A stretch of 64,000 nucleotides of DNA from Anaerobacillus arseniciselenatis (GTDB lineage Bacteria; Bacillota; Bacilli; Bacillales; Anaerobacillaceae): the NCBI RefSeq assembly GCF_001865995.1, contig NZ_MLQQ01000001.1, forward strand, positions 62,001 to 126,000. Reading direction: 5' to 3'. The notes under the pieces were generated by a model. It worked only from the letters and a program-made list of their open reading frames with translations. It did not search any database and was not told where the DNA came from. Both the position numbers and the translations under genes were made by a program. Shown piece by piece: positions 1 to 7,168 of this stretch. The first letter of the stretch is position 1. The number at the start of each line of letters is the position of its first letter.

Positions 1-1
1 A

Positions 2-193
2 ATTGAATATATGTTAAAAAGAGAATTAGAGGAGTTACTATTAGATTTAACAGATTCAAGAATTGATGGGATTGTAAAAAGAGCTATGGAAGAAAGGTAC
101 AAAATAATTTTTGGTTTATATAAGCGTTTCGCATCACCAAATGAGTGTTATAAATATATTAGGAATAAAAATCAGCGCTCCCAAAAAGTGTGA
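2..193 (+). CDS. C-terminal part of an unrecognised protein (partial at window edge)
   Basis: An open frame runs from the window edge to a TGA at 191-193. An ATG lies at 11, but it has no ribosome binding site and the frame stays open upstream, so this is probably the tail of a longer protein. The visible part is charged and helical (start of text LKRELEELLLDLTDSRID), with no signal peptide or membrane segment. I do not recognise the family. It lies just upstream of an rRNA promoter region and is read in the same direction. Confidence 0.5.
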   Translation: MEYMLKRELEELLLDLTDSRIDGIVKRAMEERYKIIFGLYKRFASPNECYKYIRNKNQRSQKV

Positions 194-200
194 AAATAAA

Positions 201-400
201 TTATTGACACTAAGTTGATATTTTGTTATATTATTATTTGTCGCTGTTCAGACAGAGACGTAATTAAAAAAACTTCAAAAACATATTGACTTAAAAGTTT
301 ATAAATGTTACATTAATTAAGTCGCTGTTGAGCGATGTAAACATTTAAAGATTTTTTAAAAAGTTGTTGACTGACAAGAGATAAGGTGTTATTATATAAT
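201..400 (+). promoter_or_regulatory. Triple promoter of an rRNA operon
   Basis: Three sigma-A type promoters lie in tandem: TTGACA at 204-209 with TATATT at 227-232, TTGACT at 286-291 with TACATT at 309-314, and TTGACT at 367-372 with TATTAT at 390-395. Each has a 17-nt spacer. They precede a leader and the start of 16S rRNA, as is usual for Bacillus rrn operons. Box positions are read directly; use in vivo is inferred. Confidence 0.75.
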
Positions 401-585
401 TCTTGTTGCAAAAAAGTAACAACGACGTTCCGGAAACGGAATGAAATTAAATCGTCCTTTGAAAACTGAACACACAGCCAAGCGGATTAAGAAAGGTGGA
501 AGACAGCACTTGATAGTGAGGTCTGAAACTTTAAAAGAGATATAAAAATCTCGTCAATGTTTTATTTTGAGCTTTATCAAACACT

Positions 586-909
586 TTTATGGAGAGTTTG
601 ATCCTGGCTCAGGACGAACGCTGGCGGCGTGCCTAATACATGCAAGTCGAGCGGAGTTTTAAAAGCTTGCTTTTAAAACTTAGCGGCGGACGGGTGAGTA
701 ACACGTGGGCAACCTGCCCTGTAGACTGGGATAACTTCGGGAAACCGAAGCTAATACCGGATAATCTTTGGAGCTTCATGGTTCTAAAGTAAAAGTTGGG
801 TTTACCTAACACTACGGGATGGGCCCGCGGCGCATTAGCTAGTTGGTAAGGTAACGGCTTACCAAGGCGACGATGCGTAGCCGACCTGAGAGGGTGATCG
901 GCCACACTG
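586..909 (+). rRNA. 16S rRNA, 5' fragment only
   Basis: The sequence starts with the usual GGAGAGTTTGATCCTGGCTC 5' end and follows Bacillus 16S through the first variable region and the GGTGATCGGCCACACTG stretch. A normal 16S would continue GGACTGAGACACGGCCC, but here it changes to unrelated DNA at about 910. Only about 324 of roughly 1550 nt are present. No 3' 16S part, 23S or 5S occurs in the window. The fragment keeps a full set of rRNA promoters, so it is either a real rearrangement or a joining artefact of the assembly. Confidence 0.9.
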
Positions 910-947
910 TCTTGATGGGATTGTTTCAGGAAACTTGGTTCCTTCAT
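910..947 (-). pseudogene. 5' end of a leftward ORF cut by the 16S junction
   Basis: Reading the minus strand, an ATG at 945-947 follows a GAGGATTGGA ribosome-binding-like stretch and opens MKEPSFLKQSHQD. The frame then runs into antisense 16S sequence at 909. The upstream DNA (948-1020) leads from the repeat element at 1021-1071, as at the other cassette-like genes further right. This suggests that the next gene of that array was cut at this junction. The call is weak because only 13 codons remain. Confidence 0.3.
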
Positions 948-1020
948 TCCAATCCTCAGTTGTAAAGTTGAAGTTTTTCTAGTAAACTTCCTGTATTTTC
1001 ACGCTGGAAAGCGTTTATAA

Positions 1021-1071
1021 CAGAACTTGTCGCGCGCTTCCGTTACTTCAACAAGAGAAGAGCGATAACCC
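1021..1071 (-). repeat. Cassette-boundary repeat, copy A
   Basis: Read on the minus strand it contains TTGTTGAAGTAACGGAAGCG, the core found between all small genes of the 3.2-9.2 kb array. It lies just past the stop of the RDD gene, whose own last codons (TTATTGAAGTAG) also resemble the core. Confidence 0.6.
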
Positions 1072-1092
1072 GTAAATTCCTATTTAACTTTT

Positions 1093-1602
1093 CTACTTCA
1101 ATAAATAAACTTTCGCTCTTCGATCATAAAGAGGTCTCTTTTCCTTCCCAAACATTTGAAAGATCGTCGGGAACATAATTAGCTTAAATAATTCCCTTTT
1201 TAAATATTGTTTTTTCGTAATGTCTTGTGCCTTCTCGTCTTTTAAATATAAACCAAGTATTTTCATACCTATCGTTTGTCTTTTGAACATCGGGAAAATA
1301 TATTGAATTAACAACAAAGCTAGGACTATAACGATCCAATTAATCACCATAAGATGAAATTCGTGTTCATAAATATAAGCCCTAAGCTCTGTTAAATTTA
1401 CGCCACTAAGTGCTCCCATTGGTGAAACATCTTCTGTCATTGGGGAGTTACTTTGTACAACCAGCCACATTGTCATTACATTTCCTACGACAATAAATGT
1501 AACTACTAAAGCCACCAGGTCATAAAAGAATGCGACTAAGCGACTAACTATCCCTGCATAATGTTTCTCGTCCAACATTTTCTCGATCCACTTTTGATCC
1601 AA
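1093..1602 (-). CDS. RDD-family membrane protein
   Basis: The protein has 169 aa. The hydrophobic segments near residues 22-50 and 83-105, the arginine at SRLVAFFYDL and the GMKILGLYLKD stretch are typical of RDD domains, which are small membrane proteins of mostly unknown or ion-transport-linked role. The start is a TTG at 1600-1602 with an AGGAGGGG box 7 nt upstream. It is the third gene of a sigma/anti-sigma operon, 12 nt after its neighbour, so it may be a membrane target or partner of that pair. The stop codon falls in a sequence resembling the array repeat core. The family call is good; the role is unknown. Confidence 0.8.
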   Translation of the reverse strand: MDQKWIEKMLDEKHYAGIVSRLVAFFYDLVALVVTFIVVGNVMTMWLVVQSNSPMTEDVSPMGALSGVNLTELRAYIYEHEFHLMVINWIVIVLALLLIQYIFPMFKRQTIGMKILGLYLKDEKAQDITKKQYLKRELFKLIMFPTIFQMFGKEKRPLYDRRAKVYLLK

Positions 1603-1614
1603 AATAATCCCCTC

Positions 1615-2403
1615 CTAATTTATAACCAATGTATTCAGCCGTTGAATAAAGTTTTCTACAAAATTCATCGCATCATCTTCCGTAGTGACTTCCTCTAACT
1701 TGTGCAAGAAAACATACCAAACGTCGTTAAATTCTAACGCAAACCAAGCCGTATCATTCGGCTCTCTCTCAATATAGCTGTATAGTACCTCTTTGCCTTC
1801 AATATTAATTTCCACGGCATCTTCCATGCTTGGTGCTGATCCTGTAAAAATATCGACAGTGACCATAGCGGATTCACTGTATAAACTTCCAAAAACAACT
1901 TCGCTTCGGTTTCTTTCTTCAAAATGCAATGTTTCTTCTTTCGTTAATTGATTATCATCATTTTGTTCTACAAAATAATAAACAGTTGCACTTATTGGTT
2001 CTCCTTTTGTAGGAGTATTATCTTGAAAAACAGTCGAGTATTTAACAATACCTGTTTTCGCTGGGAAATCTTCATGCCAAGGTACATATACGTTTGAATT
2101 TAATTCCTGACTTAAAATTTGTTCCAACTCATCTCTTTCTTCATAAACTGCACCTTGATTCGGTTGTCCATCGAAAATGACTTCAGTTACTAAAAAGTAT
2201 CCTCCAATCAGTACAAACAATGCTACGAATACTGTTGAAAATACGTGATTAAAAATATTTGTATGCCTTCGTTTTCTTTTTGAGTGATCTAAACTATGCA
2301 TAATCGTTGAAAATACCTCCTTTTTCTCGTTCTCGTTAAATTTGGTGGTATCAAGGCGTTGAAAAGTTCGGTCAAATTCACTTTGATCGTTATATGGTTT
2401 CAT
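1615..2403 (-). CDS. Membrane-anchored anti-sigma-like protein
   Basis: The protein has 262 aa: a cytosolic N-terminal part (about 1-50) with basic KRKRRH before the membrane, one transmembrane helix at about 55-78, and an extracytoplasmic domain. The start ATG overlaps the sigma-factor gene by 14 nt, with AAGGAGGG upstream, so the two are translationally coupled. This arrangement is typical of an ECF sigma factor and its anti-sigma partner. The outer domain resembles the lipoprotein at 10035-10655: both have an NVYVPWHEDF/NIYIPEHPKY-type stretch and end with a PNDxAxF...DDA motif. Anti-sigma function is inferred from position and topology; I see no zinc-binding HxxxCxxC motif. Confidence 0.65.
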   Translation of the reverse strand: MKPYNDQSEFDRTFQRLDTTKFNENEKKEVFSTIMHSLDHSKRKRRHTNIFNHVFSTVFVALFVLIGGYFLVTEVIFDGQPNQGAVYEERDELEQILSQELNSNVYVPWHEDFPAKTGIVKYSTVFQDNTPTKGEPISATVYYFVEQNDDNQLTKEETLHFEERNRSEVVFGSLYSESAMVTVDIFTGSAPSMEDAVEINIEGKEVLYSYIEREPNDTAWFALEFNDVWYVFLHKLEEVTTEDDAMNFVENFIQRLNTLVIN

Positions 2404-2917
2404 GGTTATATCCCTCCTTAACCATTTGTTGCTTTAACGCTGCTAACCCTCTAAATAGTGTATTTTTCACTTTTGTTTCGTTCCACTCAAGAACTTCCGC
2501 AGTTTCTTGAATCGAGAGCTCTTTAATTTTCCTTAAAATGATGACATCTTGATAAGAGCGTTTCAATTTTTTTAAACAACGATACAGTTGTTCTTCGTTT
2601 TCTCCCAGTTCCATAATCTTTTCAGGGCAATTCTCCTCGGATGGAAACGTTGAAAATGATTCGATCATAAAACGAATCGGTTTCTTTTTTCGCATATAAT
2701 CAATCGTTACATTACGAGCGATCCGATATAACCAATTTTTGTCACTTGTTACACCTTGAAAATATTCGAAACTGTTGTAAGCCTTTAAGTAAGTATCATG
2801 AGTTAAATCCTTAGCCTGATCATGATCACCAATCATCATCAAAACAAAACGATAAATGTCATCGCTATATAATTGATACCATTCTTGAATTTTTTGTTTT
2901 TTTAAGTCCTCATCCAC
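2390..2917 (-). CDS. ECF RNA polymerase sigma factor (sigma-70 family)
   Basis: Region 2 is recognisable (YRFVLMMIGDHDQAKDLTHD, then NWLYRIARNVTIDYMRKKK), as is region 4 (YQDVIILRKIKELSIQETAE with LEWNETKVKNTLFRGL). The length of about 175 aa is normal for the family. I place the start at the GTG 2915-2917, with AAAGAGG 8 nt upstream; an upstream start at 2944 has no ribosome binding site. The gene overlaps the membrane protein at 1615-2403, its likely anti-sigma factor. The signal it answers is not visible. Confidence 0.88.
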   Translation of the reverse strand: MDEDLKKQKIQEWYQLYSDDIYRFVLMMIGDHDQAKDLTHDTYLKAYNSFEYFQGVTSDKNWLYRIARNVTIDYMRKKKPIRFMIESFSTFPSEENCPEKIMELGENEEQLYRCLKKLKRSYQDVIILRKIKELSIQETAEVLEWNETKVKNTLFRGLAALKQQMVKEGYNHETI

Positions 2918-2944
2918 GTTGCTCACCTCTTTGTAGGACAACAT

Positions 2945-3148
2945 ATTATTGTCTTAGATAAAAAATTGTTTCTTTAAAGACGATCAAGTATCTAAAAAGT
3001 TTCACTTTATTTTATTTTTTTTCGTTACTCATGAGGTTACCACTTATTTTTAAAACAATTCTCTAATACCCTAGAACAAATAGTCTAATAAAAATATAAA
3101 CGAGTGATGCATTTCTATTATTAAAATTTTTTAACGTACAGCAATAAA
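2945..3148. other. Intergenic region upstream of the sigma operon
   Basis: About 200 bases of A+T-rich DNA upstream of the leftward sigma operon. It should hold that operon's promoter, but no clear box pair stands out. No ORF with a ribosome binding site is seen. Confidence 0.4.
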
Positions 3149-3178
3149 AAAAGAGTTGCACATTGCAACTCAAAATTT
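3149..3178. terminator. Bidirectional intrinsic terminator
   Basis: An 8-bp stem, GAGTTGCA with TGCAACTC and a 3-nt loop, is flanked by A-runs on the left and a T-run on the right. It would end leftward transcription of the small-gene array before the sigma operon. Confidence 0.7.
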
Positions 3179-3180
3179 TT

Positions 3181-3252
3181 ACTAAACTGCTTCGTTAGCG
3201 ACACAACGACTGTCCCAGCCTGTTACACAATCGCTTTCGTTACTTCAATAAG
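3181..3252 (-). repeat. Cassette-boundary repeat, copy B (long form)
   Basis: The minus strand reads TTATTGAAGTAACGAAAGCG, then a hairpin (GGCTG/CAGTC with a 3-nt loop), then the second arm TCGCTAACGAAGCAG. It lies right after the stop of the lipoprotein gene at 3260-3658. Confidence 0.65.
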
Positions 3253-3259
3253 AAACTTC

Positions 3260-3658
3260 TTATCCTTCACGTAAACCCAAATATCTTATTTCTCTTCCCT
3301 CTACAATGGCGATATATATATCACCTTTTTCAATTGGCTTATAGATTTTTGTTCCTACGGGTAATTTTGTTGCTGTACCTTCTGTGAAATCTTCGCCATC
3401 ACTTGATTGTCTCACTATTTCTAAAACTACATTTCCCAATGTCAACTTTTTTTTTTTTACCCAATCAATTTTTTCAGCATTAACGTAAACCACTTCATTC
3501 ATAAGGAAAATATCTTCTTTTTTGTTCTTGGATAAAATCTCATAAGCGGTTGGACTTCCTATATAAAGTTGTCCCTCTTCATCCATCTTCAATTGTTGCC
3601 CACTATTACAAGCAGATAACGCAATTGTTATAAGCATAAGTATTAAGAAACTTTTCAA
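3260..3658 (-). CDS. Small secreted lipoprotein, unknown function
   Basis: The protein has 132 aa. A lipoprotein signal peptide ends in the lipobox ALSAC (Cys about residue 16), so it is predicted to be lipid-anchored on the outer face of the membrane. The rest is a small soluble domain with a final DIYIAIVEGREIRYL strand region. The start is TTG 3656-3658 with GGGAGGG 8 nt upstream. It is the leftmost full gene of the repeat-separated array. No family was recognised. Confidence 0.65.
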   Translation of the reverse strand: MKSFLILMLITIALSACNSGQQLKMDEEGQLYIGSPTAYEILSKNKKEDIFLMNEVVYVNAEKIDWVKKKKLTLGNVVLEIVRQSSDGEDFTEGTATKLPVGTKIYKPIEKGDIYIAIVEGREIRYLGLREG

Positions 3659-3720
3659 TTCATACCCTCCCTTTATTTCCTACTAATTTATATTCAATTA
3701 TTAGCGTAAAGAGAAGTAGA

Positions 3721-3811
3721 GCTTGTTTAATTAACCTGCTTTTTACTTCAACAGTAGGACCTGCGATTACAACAGTTCCTCAACTAAAGCACTCGTTACT
3801 TTAAGTGTGCT
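3721..3811 (-). repeat. Cassette-boundary repeat, copy C
   Basis: The minus strand opens with CACTTAAAGTAACGAGTGC and later contains a second core-like arm, GTTGAAGTAAAAAGCAGG. It lies between the stop of the 37-aa membrane peptide and the lipoprotein gene. Confidence 0.6.
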
Positions 3812-3822
3812 TTTTCACAATG

Positions 3823-3936
3823 CTATTTCTTAGCAATTTTAAATAGTAAATAAAAAAATAAAGAGATACCGCCCACAATTACTGCTAATATAAATAAAAT
3901 TAACATCAAACCTGGAAGCCCTATATTACTTAACAT
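3823..3936 (-). CDS. 37-aa single-pass membrane peptide
   Basis: A short ORF (MLSNIGLPGLMLILFILAVI, then GGISLFFYLLF and a basic KIAKK end) has one strong hydrophobic segment. An AGAGGAGA box lies 8 nt before the ATG at 3934-3936; a second in-frame ATG at 3940-3942 is too close to the box. It is flanked on both sides by array repeats (copies C and D), so it is one unit of the cassette-like array. Function unknown. Confidence 0.65.
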   Translation of the reverse strand: MLSNIGLPGLMLILFILAVIVGGISLFFYLLFKIAKK

Positions 3937-3964
3937 TATCATTCTCCTCTATAAAATCATTTTT

Positions 3965-4040
3965 TACACTCCTGCTCGTTAGCACCGAAACAGCAGCGAC
4001 AGCTTGTTAAACTCTTGCCTCCGTTACTTTAAGTGCTTTG
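3965..4040 (-). repeat. Cassette-boundary repeat, copy D (long form)
   Basis: The minus strand reads CACTTAAAGTAACGGAGGC, then a structured middle, then GGTGCTAACGAGCAGG. The TAA stop of the zinc-ribbon gene at 4024 lies inside this core, so the repeat supplies the last codons. Confidence 0.65.
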
Positions 4041-4401
4041 TTTCACATTCCAAATCAATATTAATATTTTTTAATCTTTCATACCTCACAAAAAATGGAA
4101 CGATTAATGACACTAAAATTATAAAAATGAGACCTGTAGATACAATAATAAAAGCATTAAATATCGTAAATGGAATTTGATAATAATTTCTTATTAAGTT
4201 AGATAACATCAACGGAAGTAACAGTATGAAAGCTGATGGAGCATATCTTGAACGAGGAGTTAAGATATGCTTGGTTCCACATTTACTGCATTTAATAAAT
4301 TTTTCGGTCCAACTATTGGACCAAAGAGATACATAGATTTTTTTCCATTCAAATTTATGATTACACTCTTTGCATTTATTGAGTTTAATTTCCCCAACCA
4401 C
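4024..4401 (-). CDS. CXXC-20-CXXC zinc-ribbon membrane protein
   Basis: The protein has 125 aa. The N-terminal zinc ribbon has CKEC at about residues 10-13 and CSKC at about 38-41, the spacing of the small Firmicutes CXXC-20-CXXC family. Two hydrophobic segments follow (about 56-74 and 80-107). It shares order and motifs with the next gene (4500-4787), so the two are paralogues held in adjacent array units. Its stop codon is part of repeat copy D. The molecular function of the family is unknown to me. Confidence 0.7.
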   Translation of the reverse strand: MVGEIKLNKCKECNHKFEWKKIYVSLWSNSWTEKFIKCSKCGTKHILTPRSRYAPSAFILLLPLMLSNLIRNYYQIPFTIFNAFIIVSTGLIFIILVSLIVPFFVRYERLKNINIDLECETKHLK

Positions 4402-4440
4402 CTTTATAAAACCAAGTAAATTAGTTTTTATGAATTCATA

Positions 4441-4482
4441 ACTCTGTTATTTATGTAAAGCTCACATTTAGTTGAAGAAAAT
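4441..4482 (-). repeat. Cassette-boundary repeat, copy E (degenerate)
   Basis: The minus strand reads TTCTTCAACTAAATGTGAGC. The core TAACG is changed to TAAATG, making this the most diverged copy. It lies between the two paralogous zinc-ribbon genes. Confidence 0.45.
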
Positions 4483-4499
4483 ATTATGTAAAAAAACTT

Positions 4500-4787
4500 T
4501 TAAATATCTGGACTAAACTTCATCACATATGGAAAGAGAAATGAAATGAGAATTAATGAAAAAAAAGTCCCAAAAAGAGTAATGTAAAAATCAAAGGAGA
4601 ATAAATTATTTAATGCTATAATTACAAGAGAGGGTGTAAAATAGAAAATCCACTTGGAACGTAAATCTAATACATAGTGTGTTTCGCATTTACTACATTG
4701 CATTTCCCATCCCTTGAAAAATACCGATTTATAAGTTTTTTTCCACCCAAATTGATGCATACACACATTACATTTTTGTAGTTTCAT
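4500..4787 (-). CDS. CXXC-20-CXXC zinc-ribbon membrane protein (paralogue)
   Basis: The protein has 95 aa. CNVC at about residues 6-9 and CSKC at about 33-36 form a zinc ribbon, followed by a YVLDLRSKW linker and two hydrophobic helices. The linker matches the HILTPRSRY linker of its neighbour, supporting common descent. The ATG has GGAGGAGATAGAAT directly upstream, immediately after repeat copy F, so the repeat leads straight into the ribosome binding site. Function unknown. Confidence 0.68.
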   Translation of the reverse strand: MKLQKCNVCMHQFGWKKTYKSVFFKGWEMQCSKCETHYVLDLRSKWIFYFTPSLVIIALNNLFSFDFYITLFGTFFSLILISFLFPYVMKFSPDI

Positions 4788-4802
4788 ATTCTATCTCCTC
4801 CA

Positions 4803-4830
4803 TTAAAGCCACCCGTTAGTTGAAGAATGT
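4803..4830 (-). repeat. Cassette-boundary repeat, copy F (short form)
   Basis: The minus strand reads TTCAACTAACGGGTGGCTTT. It fills the whole gap between the stop of the 54-aa gene and the ribosome binding site of the zinc-ribbon gene. Confidence 0.6.
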
Positions 4831-4994
4831 CATTCACCATTATTGTTTTGTTTGTTCGTAAGTTGTTCTAATAAATTAATAATTTTTTTGTTTTGTTCAA
4901 CTTGGTATTCGGAATACTTACTAATTTTGTACAACCAACCTATACCCAAACCTATCGAAAATAGTAGTACTAAGGTTAATATATTTAATTCCAA
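4830..4994 (-). CDS. 54-aa single-pass membrane protein
   Basis: The TTG start at 4992-4994 has GGGAGGG 7 nt upstream. An N-terminal hydrophobic segment (about residues 4-22) is followed by a charged, Gln/Asn-rich tail that looks like a short coiled coil (YSEYQVEQNKKIINLLEQL). This layout is shared with the 43-aa protein at 7533-7664, whose tail reads NIEQNQEIIELLKKV; the two may be distant relatives. Flanked by repeats F and G. Function unknown. Confidence 0.6.
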   Translation of the reverse strand: MELNILTLVLLFSIGLGIGWLYKISKYSEYQVEQNKKIINLLEQLTNKQNNNGE

Positions 4995-5017
4995 TTATTT
5001 TCCCTCCCATATTTCTT

Positions 5018-5074
5018 ACAACAACTGCGACATATTTCACTAAACTCTCGTTAGTTTAGGTACAGTACTTCACA
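5018..5074 (-). repeat. Cassette-boundary repeat, copy G
   Basis: The minus strand reads CTAAACTAACGAGAGTTTAG followed by TCGCAGTTGTTGTAAG. It is placed between two tiny membrane-protein genes. Confidence 0.6.
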
Positions 5075-5107
5075 TGCTTAAGTTACGGTAAAGTTTTTTA
5101 CTGTTTA

Positions 5108-5272
5108 CTATAAACGATTGACATTCATCTTCATACCGATTAAGAACATTAAACCTGAACCTAATCCTAATAAAATAGAGTACAAAGTGTGATTTTCAAC
5201 AAATAAACCAATAAAGATAAAAACCAGAAAATAAATAGGCACCGCAAAAAGGAGATAACGTCCCAGGCTCAT
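5108..5272 (-). CDS. 54-aa two-helix membrane protein
   Basis: The start ATG lies at 5270-5272 and the stop TAG at 5108-5110. Two hydrophobic segments (about residues 6-25 and 30-47) are joined by VENHT, and the end is a short basic tail. A GGAGTG box lies 9 nt upstream, inside the end of repeat copy H. It is one unit of the repeat-separated array. No family recognised. Confidence 0.55.
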   Translation of the reverse strand: MSLGRYLLFAVPIYFLVFIFIGLFVENHTLYSILLGLGSGLMFLIGMKMNVNRL

Positions 5273-5277
5273 TTAAC

Positions 5278-5326
5278 AACACTCCGTTCACTTTTCCACT
5301 AACGCTTATCGTTAGTGAAAAGTAAG
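5278..5326 (-). repeat. Cassette-boundary repeat, copy H (palindromic)
   Basis: The minus strand contains TTTTCACTAACG, 5 nt, then CGTTAGTGGAAAA: an almost perfect hairpin built from two inverted core copies. It shows that the core can occur as an inverted pair. Confidence 0.6.
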
Positions 5327-5335
5327 ATAAATTAA

Positions 5336-5668
5336 TTAGTCCTTTTCATGGTCAATGGTTTTGAGTTTATAATGATTATCAAATAGTCTTTTATAGTATC
5401 TAATTGTATACTTTCCATTTTCTTCTACAAGACTCCAAGTCGTTGCTGGTACTTCAATTTTCATTTTGTAATTAGGGTCATTTTCGCTTCTTAAAATAAT
5501 GTAATGCTTGTCGTCAACTAAAATTTTTTCCTCTGTCATCATACTCATTGTTATTCCAGCACTTCCAGTATGTTCATATAAATAGCTAATCCCGTACATA
5601 ATTGGCATTAAAATAATCAATAATACAGCTAATTTAATAATACTAATTTGTTTATTAATTTTTTTCAC
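5336..5668 (-). CDS. Small membrane-anchored protein, unknown
   Basis: The protein has 110 aa. One N-terminal transmembrane segment (about residues 11-31) is followed by an extracytoplasmic domain with Asp/Lys-rich strands. The start is uncertain: the GTG at 5666-5668 overlaps an AAAGAGG box, which is closer than usual, and no better in-frame start is seen. It is an array unit between repeats H and I. Function unknown. Confidence 0.55.
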   Translation of the reverse strand: MKKINKQISIIKLAVLLIILMPIMYGISYLYEHTGSAGITMSMMTEEKILVDDKHYIILRSENDPNYKMKIEVPATTWSLVEENGKYTIRYYKRLFDNHYKLKTIDHEKD

Positions 5669-5727
5669 CTCTTTCGTTATTTACTATCGAAAATCTAATT
5701 ATTAGAAATTACTCCTTCTTGAAGTAT

Positions 5728-5847
5728 CACTGCTTCGTTTGTTGATCAACCGTTAAATATATTTCAATATTAACATTAATTTCCTTTATTTTGGTAAAAA
5801 AATAGCGATCCTTTATTAAAGAATCGCTCACCGTTACTTGTAGAACG
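5728..5847 (-). repeat. Cassette-boundary repeat, copy I (long form with hairpin)
   Basis: The minus strand reads TACAAGTAACGGTGAGCGAT, then a hairpin whose arms AGCGATTC and GGATCGCT pair, then a distal arm AACGAAGCAG at 5730-5740. The hairpin has a T-run after it and may also end transcription. Confidence 0.6.
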
Positions 5848-5877
5848 TCAATAGTGGTACATTTAGGTTGGCTGTAA

Positions 5878-6270
5878 TCACATCGATTTCTTCTTAATTG
5901 AAAAAGGAAAGAAATAAAATATGATAAAGAATAACAATAATGAACTTAACATTGAAACCCAAAAGCTAAAAAATCTATCTAAATCAAATAATGGAATTAC
6001 ATATACGCTAGGTAAATTAATAAATAAAATGATAAACATAATATCCATAAATTTCTTTTCTACCTGATGCTCTGTTCCACAGGTTTTACATAATGTCGAT
6101 TTTTTACTAAAAGGGCTCCTAATGTCTTTTTTCGCAAATTGCTGCTCACAATTCACACATTGGATATTTCTTTTCATAAAACGATAAATCACAAAAATTA
6201 TAAATATAACAATCATAAAAAAGAGAAAAATTTCATCGGGAATTTCTATAGAAAAAATTACATATAACAA
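5878..6270 (-). CDS. Membrane protein with central zinc ribbon
   Basis: The protein has 130 aa. An N-terminal hydrophobic helix (about 10-29) is followed by CVNC at about residues 38-41 and CKTC at about 62-65, then two more hydrophobic stretches. This is the same ribbon-plus-helices idea as the CXXC-20-CXXC proteins at 4024 and 4500, with an extra leading helix. The start is a TTG at 6268-6270 with AGGGGAGGG upstream. It is flanked by repeats I and J. Function unknown. Confidence 0.6.
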   Translation of the reverse strand: MLYVIFSIEIPDEIFLFFMIVIFIIFVIYRFMKRNIQCVNCEQQFAKKDIRSPFSKKSTLCKTCGTEHQVEKKFMDIMFIILFINLPSVYVIPLFDLDRFFSFWVSMLSSLLLFFIIFYFFPFSIKKKSM

Positions 6271-6283
6271 ATTATCCCTCCCC

Positions 6284-6353
6284 TAAACTAAACTGTTCGT
6301 TCGTACACAACGACTGTTACAGCCTGTTTCACTAAAGCACCCGTTTGTTTAAC
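6284..6353 (-). repeat. Cassette-boundary repeat, copy J (long form)
   Basis: The minus strand reads TTAAACAAACGGGTGC, then the GGCTG/CAGTC hairpin, then CGTTGTGTACGAACGAACAG. The hairpin is the same as in copy B, about 3 kb away, which shows that long copies share internal sequence. Confidence 0.65.
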
Positions 6354-6396
6354 TAGTTTTCTTCACAAGCGGTTTTTCCTTGACTAGTTTACTATT

Positions 6397-7056
6397 TTAT
6401 AACTCTCTTTTACTTTTCCCAGACTTCAGAATGATGTCAACGCCGTTAGCTGTTCCGCCCCAAATATGGTTTTCCAATGTTGAGATATCAATTTCGGTTT
6501 CTACATAAACAGTTTTTCTTTGCTTCCCAGAAAGAGTAACTTCATGTAGCCCGTGATGATTCATTAGAGTGAGCATTTGAGGGTCATCCTCAAAACGAAA
6601 ACGATCATAAAACTCTACTGTGAATTCAACTGGCTTTCTACTATGATTTACAAACGGAAGCTTACAAGAGCCTACTAATGTTTCATCATCAATTATCGTA
6701 AAATTACAATTACTTGCCTGGCGATCATAAGAAACTGCATGAATACCAGTTGCGACTGTTTGTTGATAGATACTAACTAAAAAGACTGGTCCACCCATCA
6801 TAACCACAAATGCGATGAGAACAAAACGCCCTCTATACTTTTTCAAAGAGTTAGACAGTAGGAACAAACTAATAATGACAAGAAGGAGCGAAAAAATCCC
6901 CACATAATGAAATCCTCCAAAAAAACGATAAGGGACATTTAAGCTCACCAAAACAGTCTCGGCTAACGGTCGAGTATGTGGGTATGGTAAGTTGAGGAAA
7001 ATCACAACTAAGATGATACCTATCGACCAATAAAAATATTTCTTGTTTTCAATCAT
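6397..7056 (-). CDS. Multi-pass membrane protein, unknown
   Basis: The protein has 219 aa. Three hydrophobic segments are visible (about residues 9-24, 50-68 and 77-98), followed by an outer domain of about 110 aa with beta character (NCNFTIIDDETLVGSCKL, two cysteines that could form a disulfide). The start ATG follows AGGGAG with 8-nt spacing. It is the largest member of the repeat-separated array. No family recognised. Confidence 0.6.
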   Translation of the reverse strand: MIENKKYFYWSIGIILVVIFLNLPYPHTRPLAETVLVSLNVPYRFFGGFHYVGIFSLLLVIISLFLLSNSLKKYRGRFVLIAFVVMMGGPVFLVSIYQQTVATGIHAVSYDRQASNCNFTIIDDETLVGSCKLPFVNHSRKPVEFTVEFYDRFRFEDDPQMLTLMNHHGLHEVTLSGKQRKTVYVETEIDISTLENHIWGGTANGVDIILKSGKSKREL

Positions 7057-7130
7057 TTCAACAACTCCCTAGTAGAAAAAGTTTGTTTCCGCTGCCTTTA
7101 TCTCTCCTTTCAAACTTTGCGAACTGCGTC

Positions 7131-7168
7131 TCAACTTATTGTAGAAAAGCCACCCGTTAGCTTAATAA
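7131..7168 (-). repeat. Cassette-boundary repeat, copy K
   Basis: The minus strand reads TTAAGCTAACGGGTGGCTTT. The TAA stop of the 39-aa ORF lies at its start (TATTAAGCTAACGG). Confidence 0.6.

Noticed and set aside
633..947. 104-aa minus-strand frame over 16S rRNA
   Set aside because: Most of it is the complement of 16S; only the first 13 codons are outside and are noted separately.
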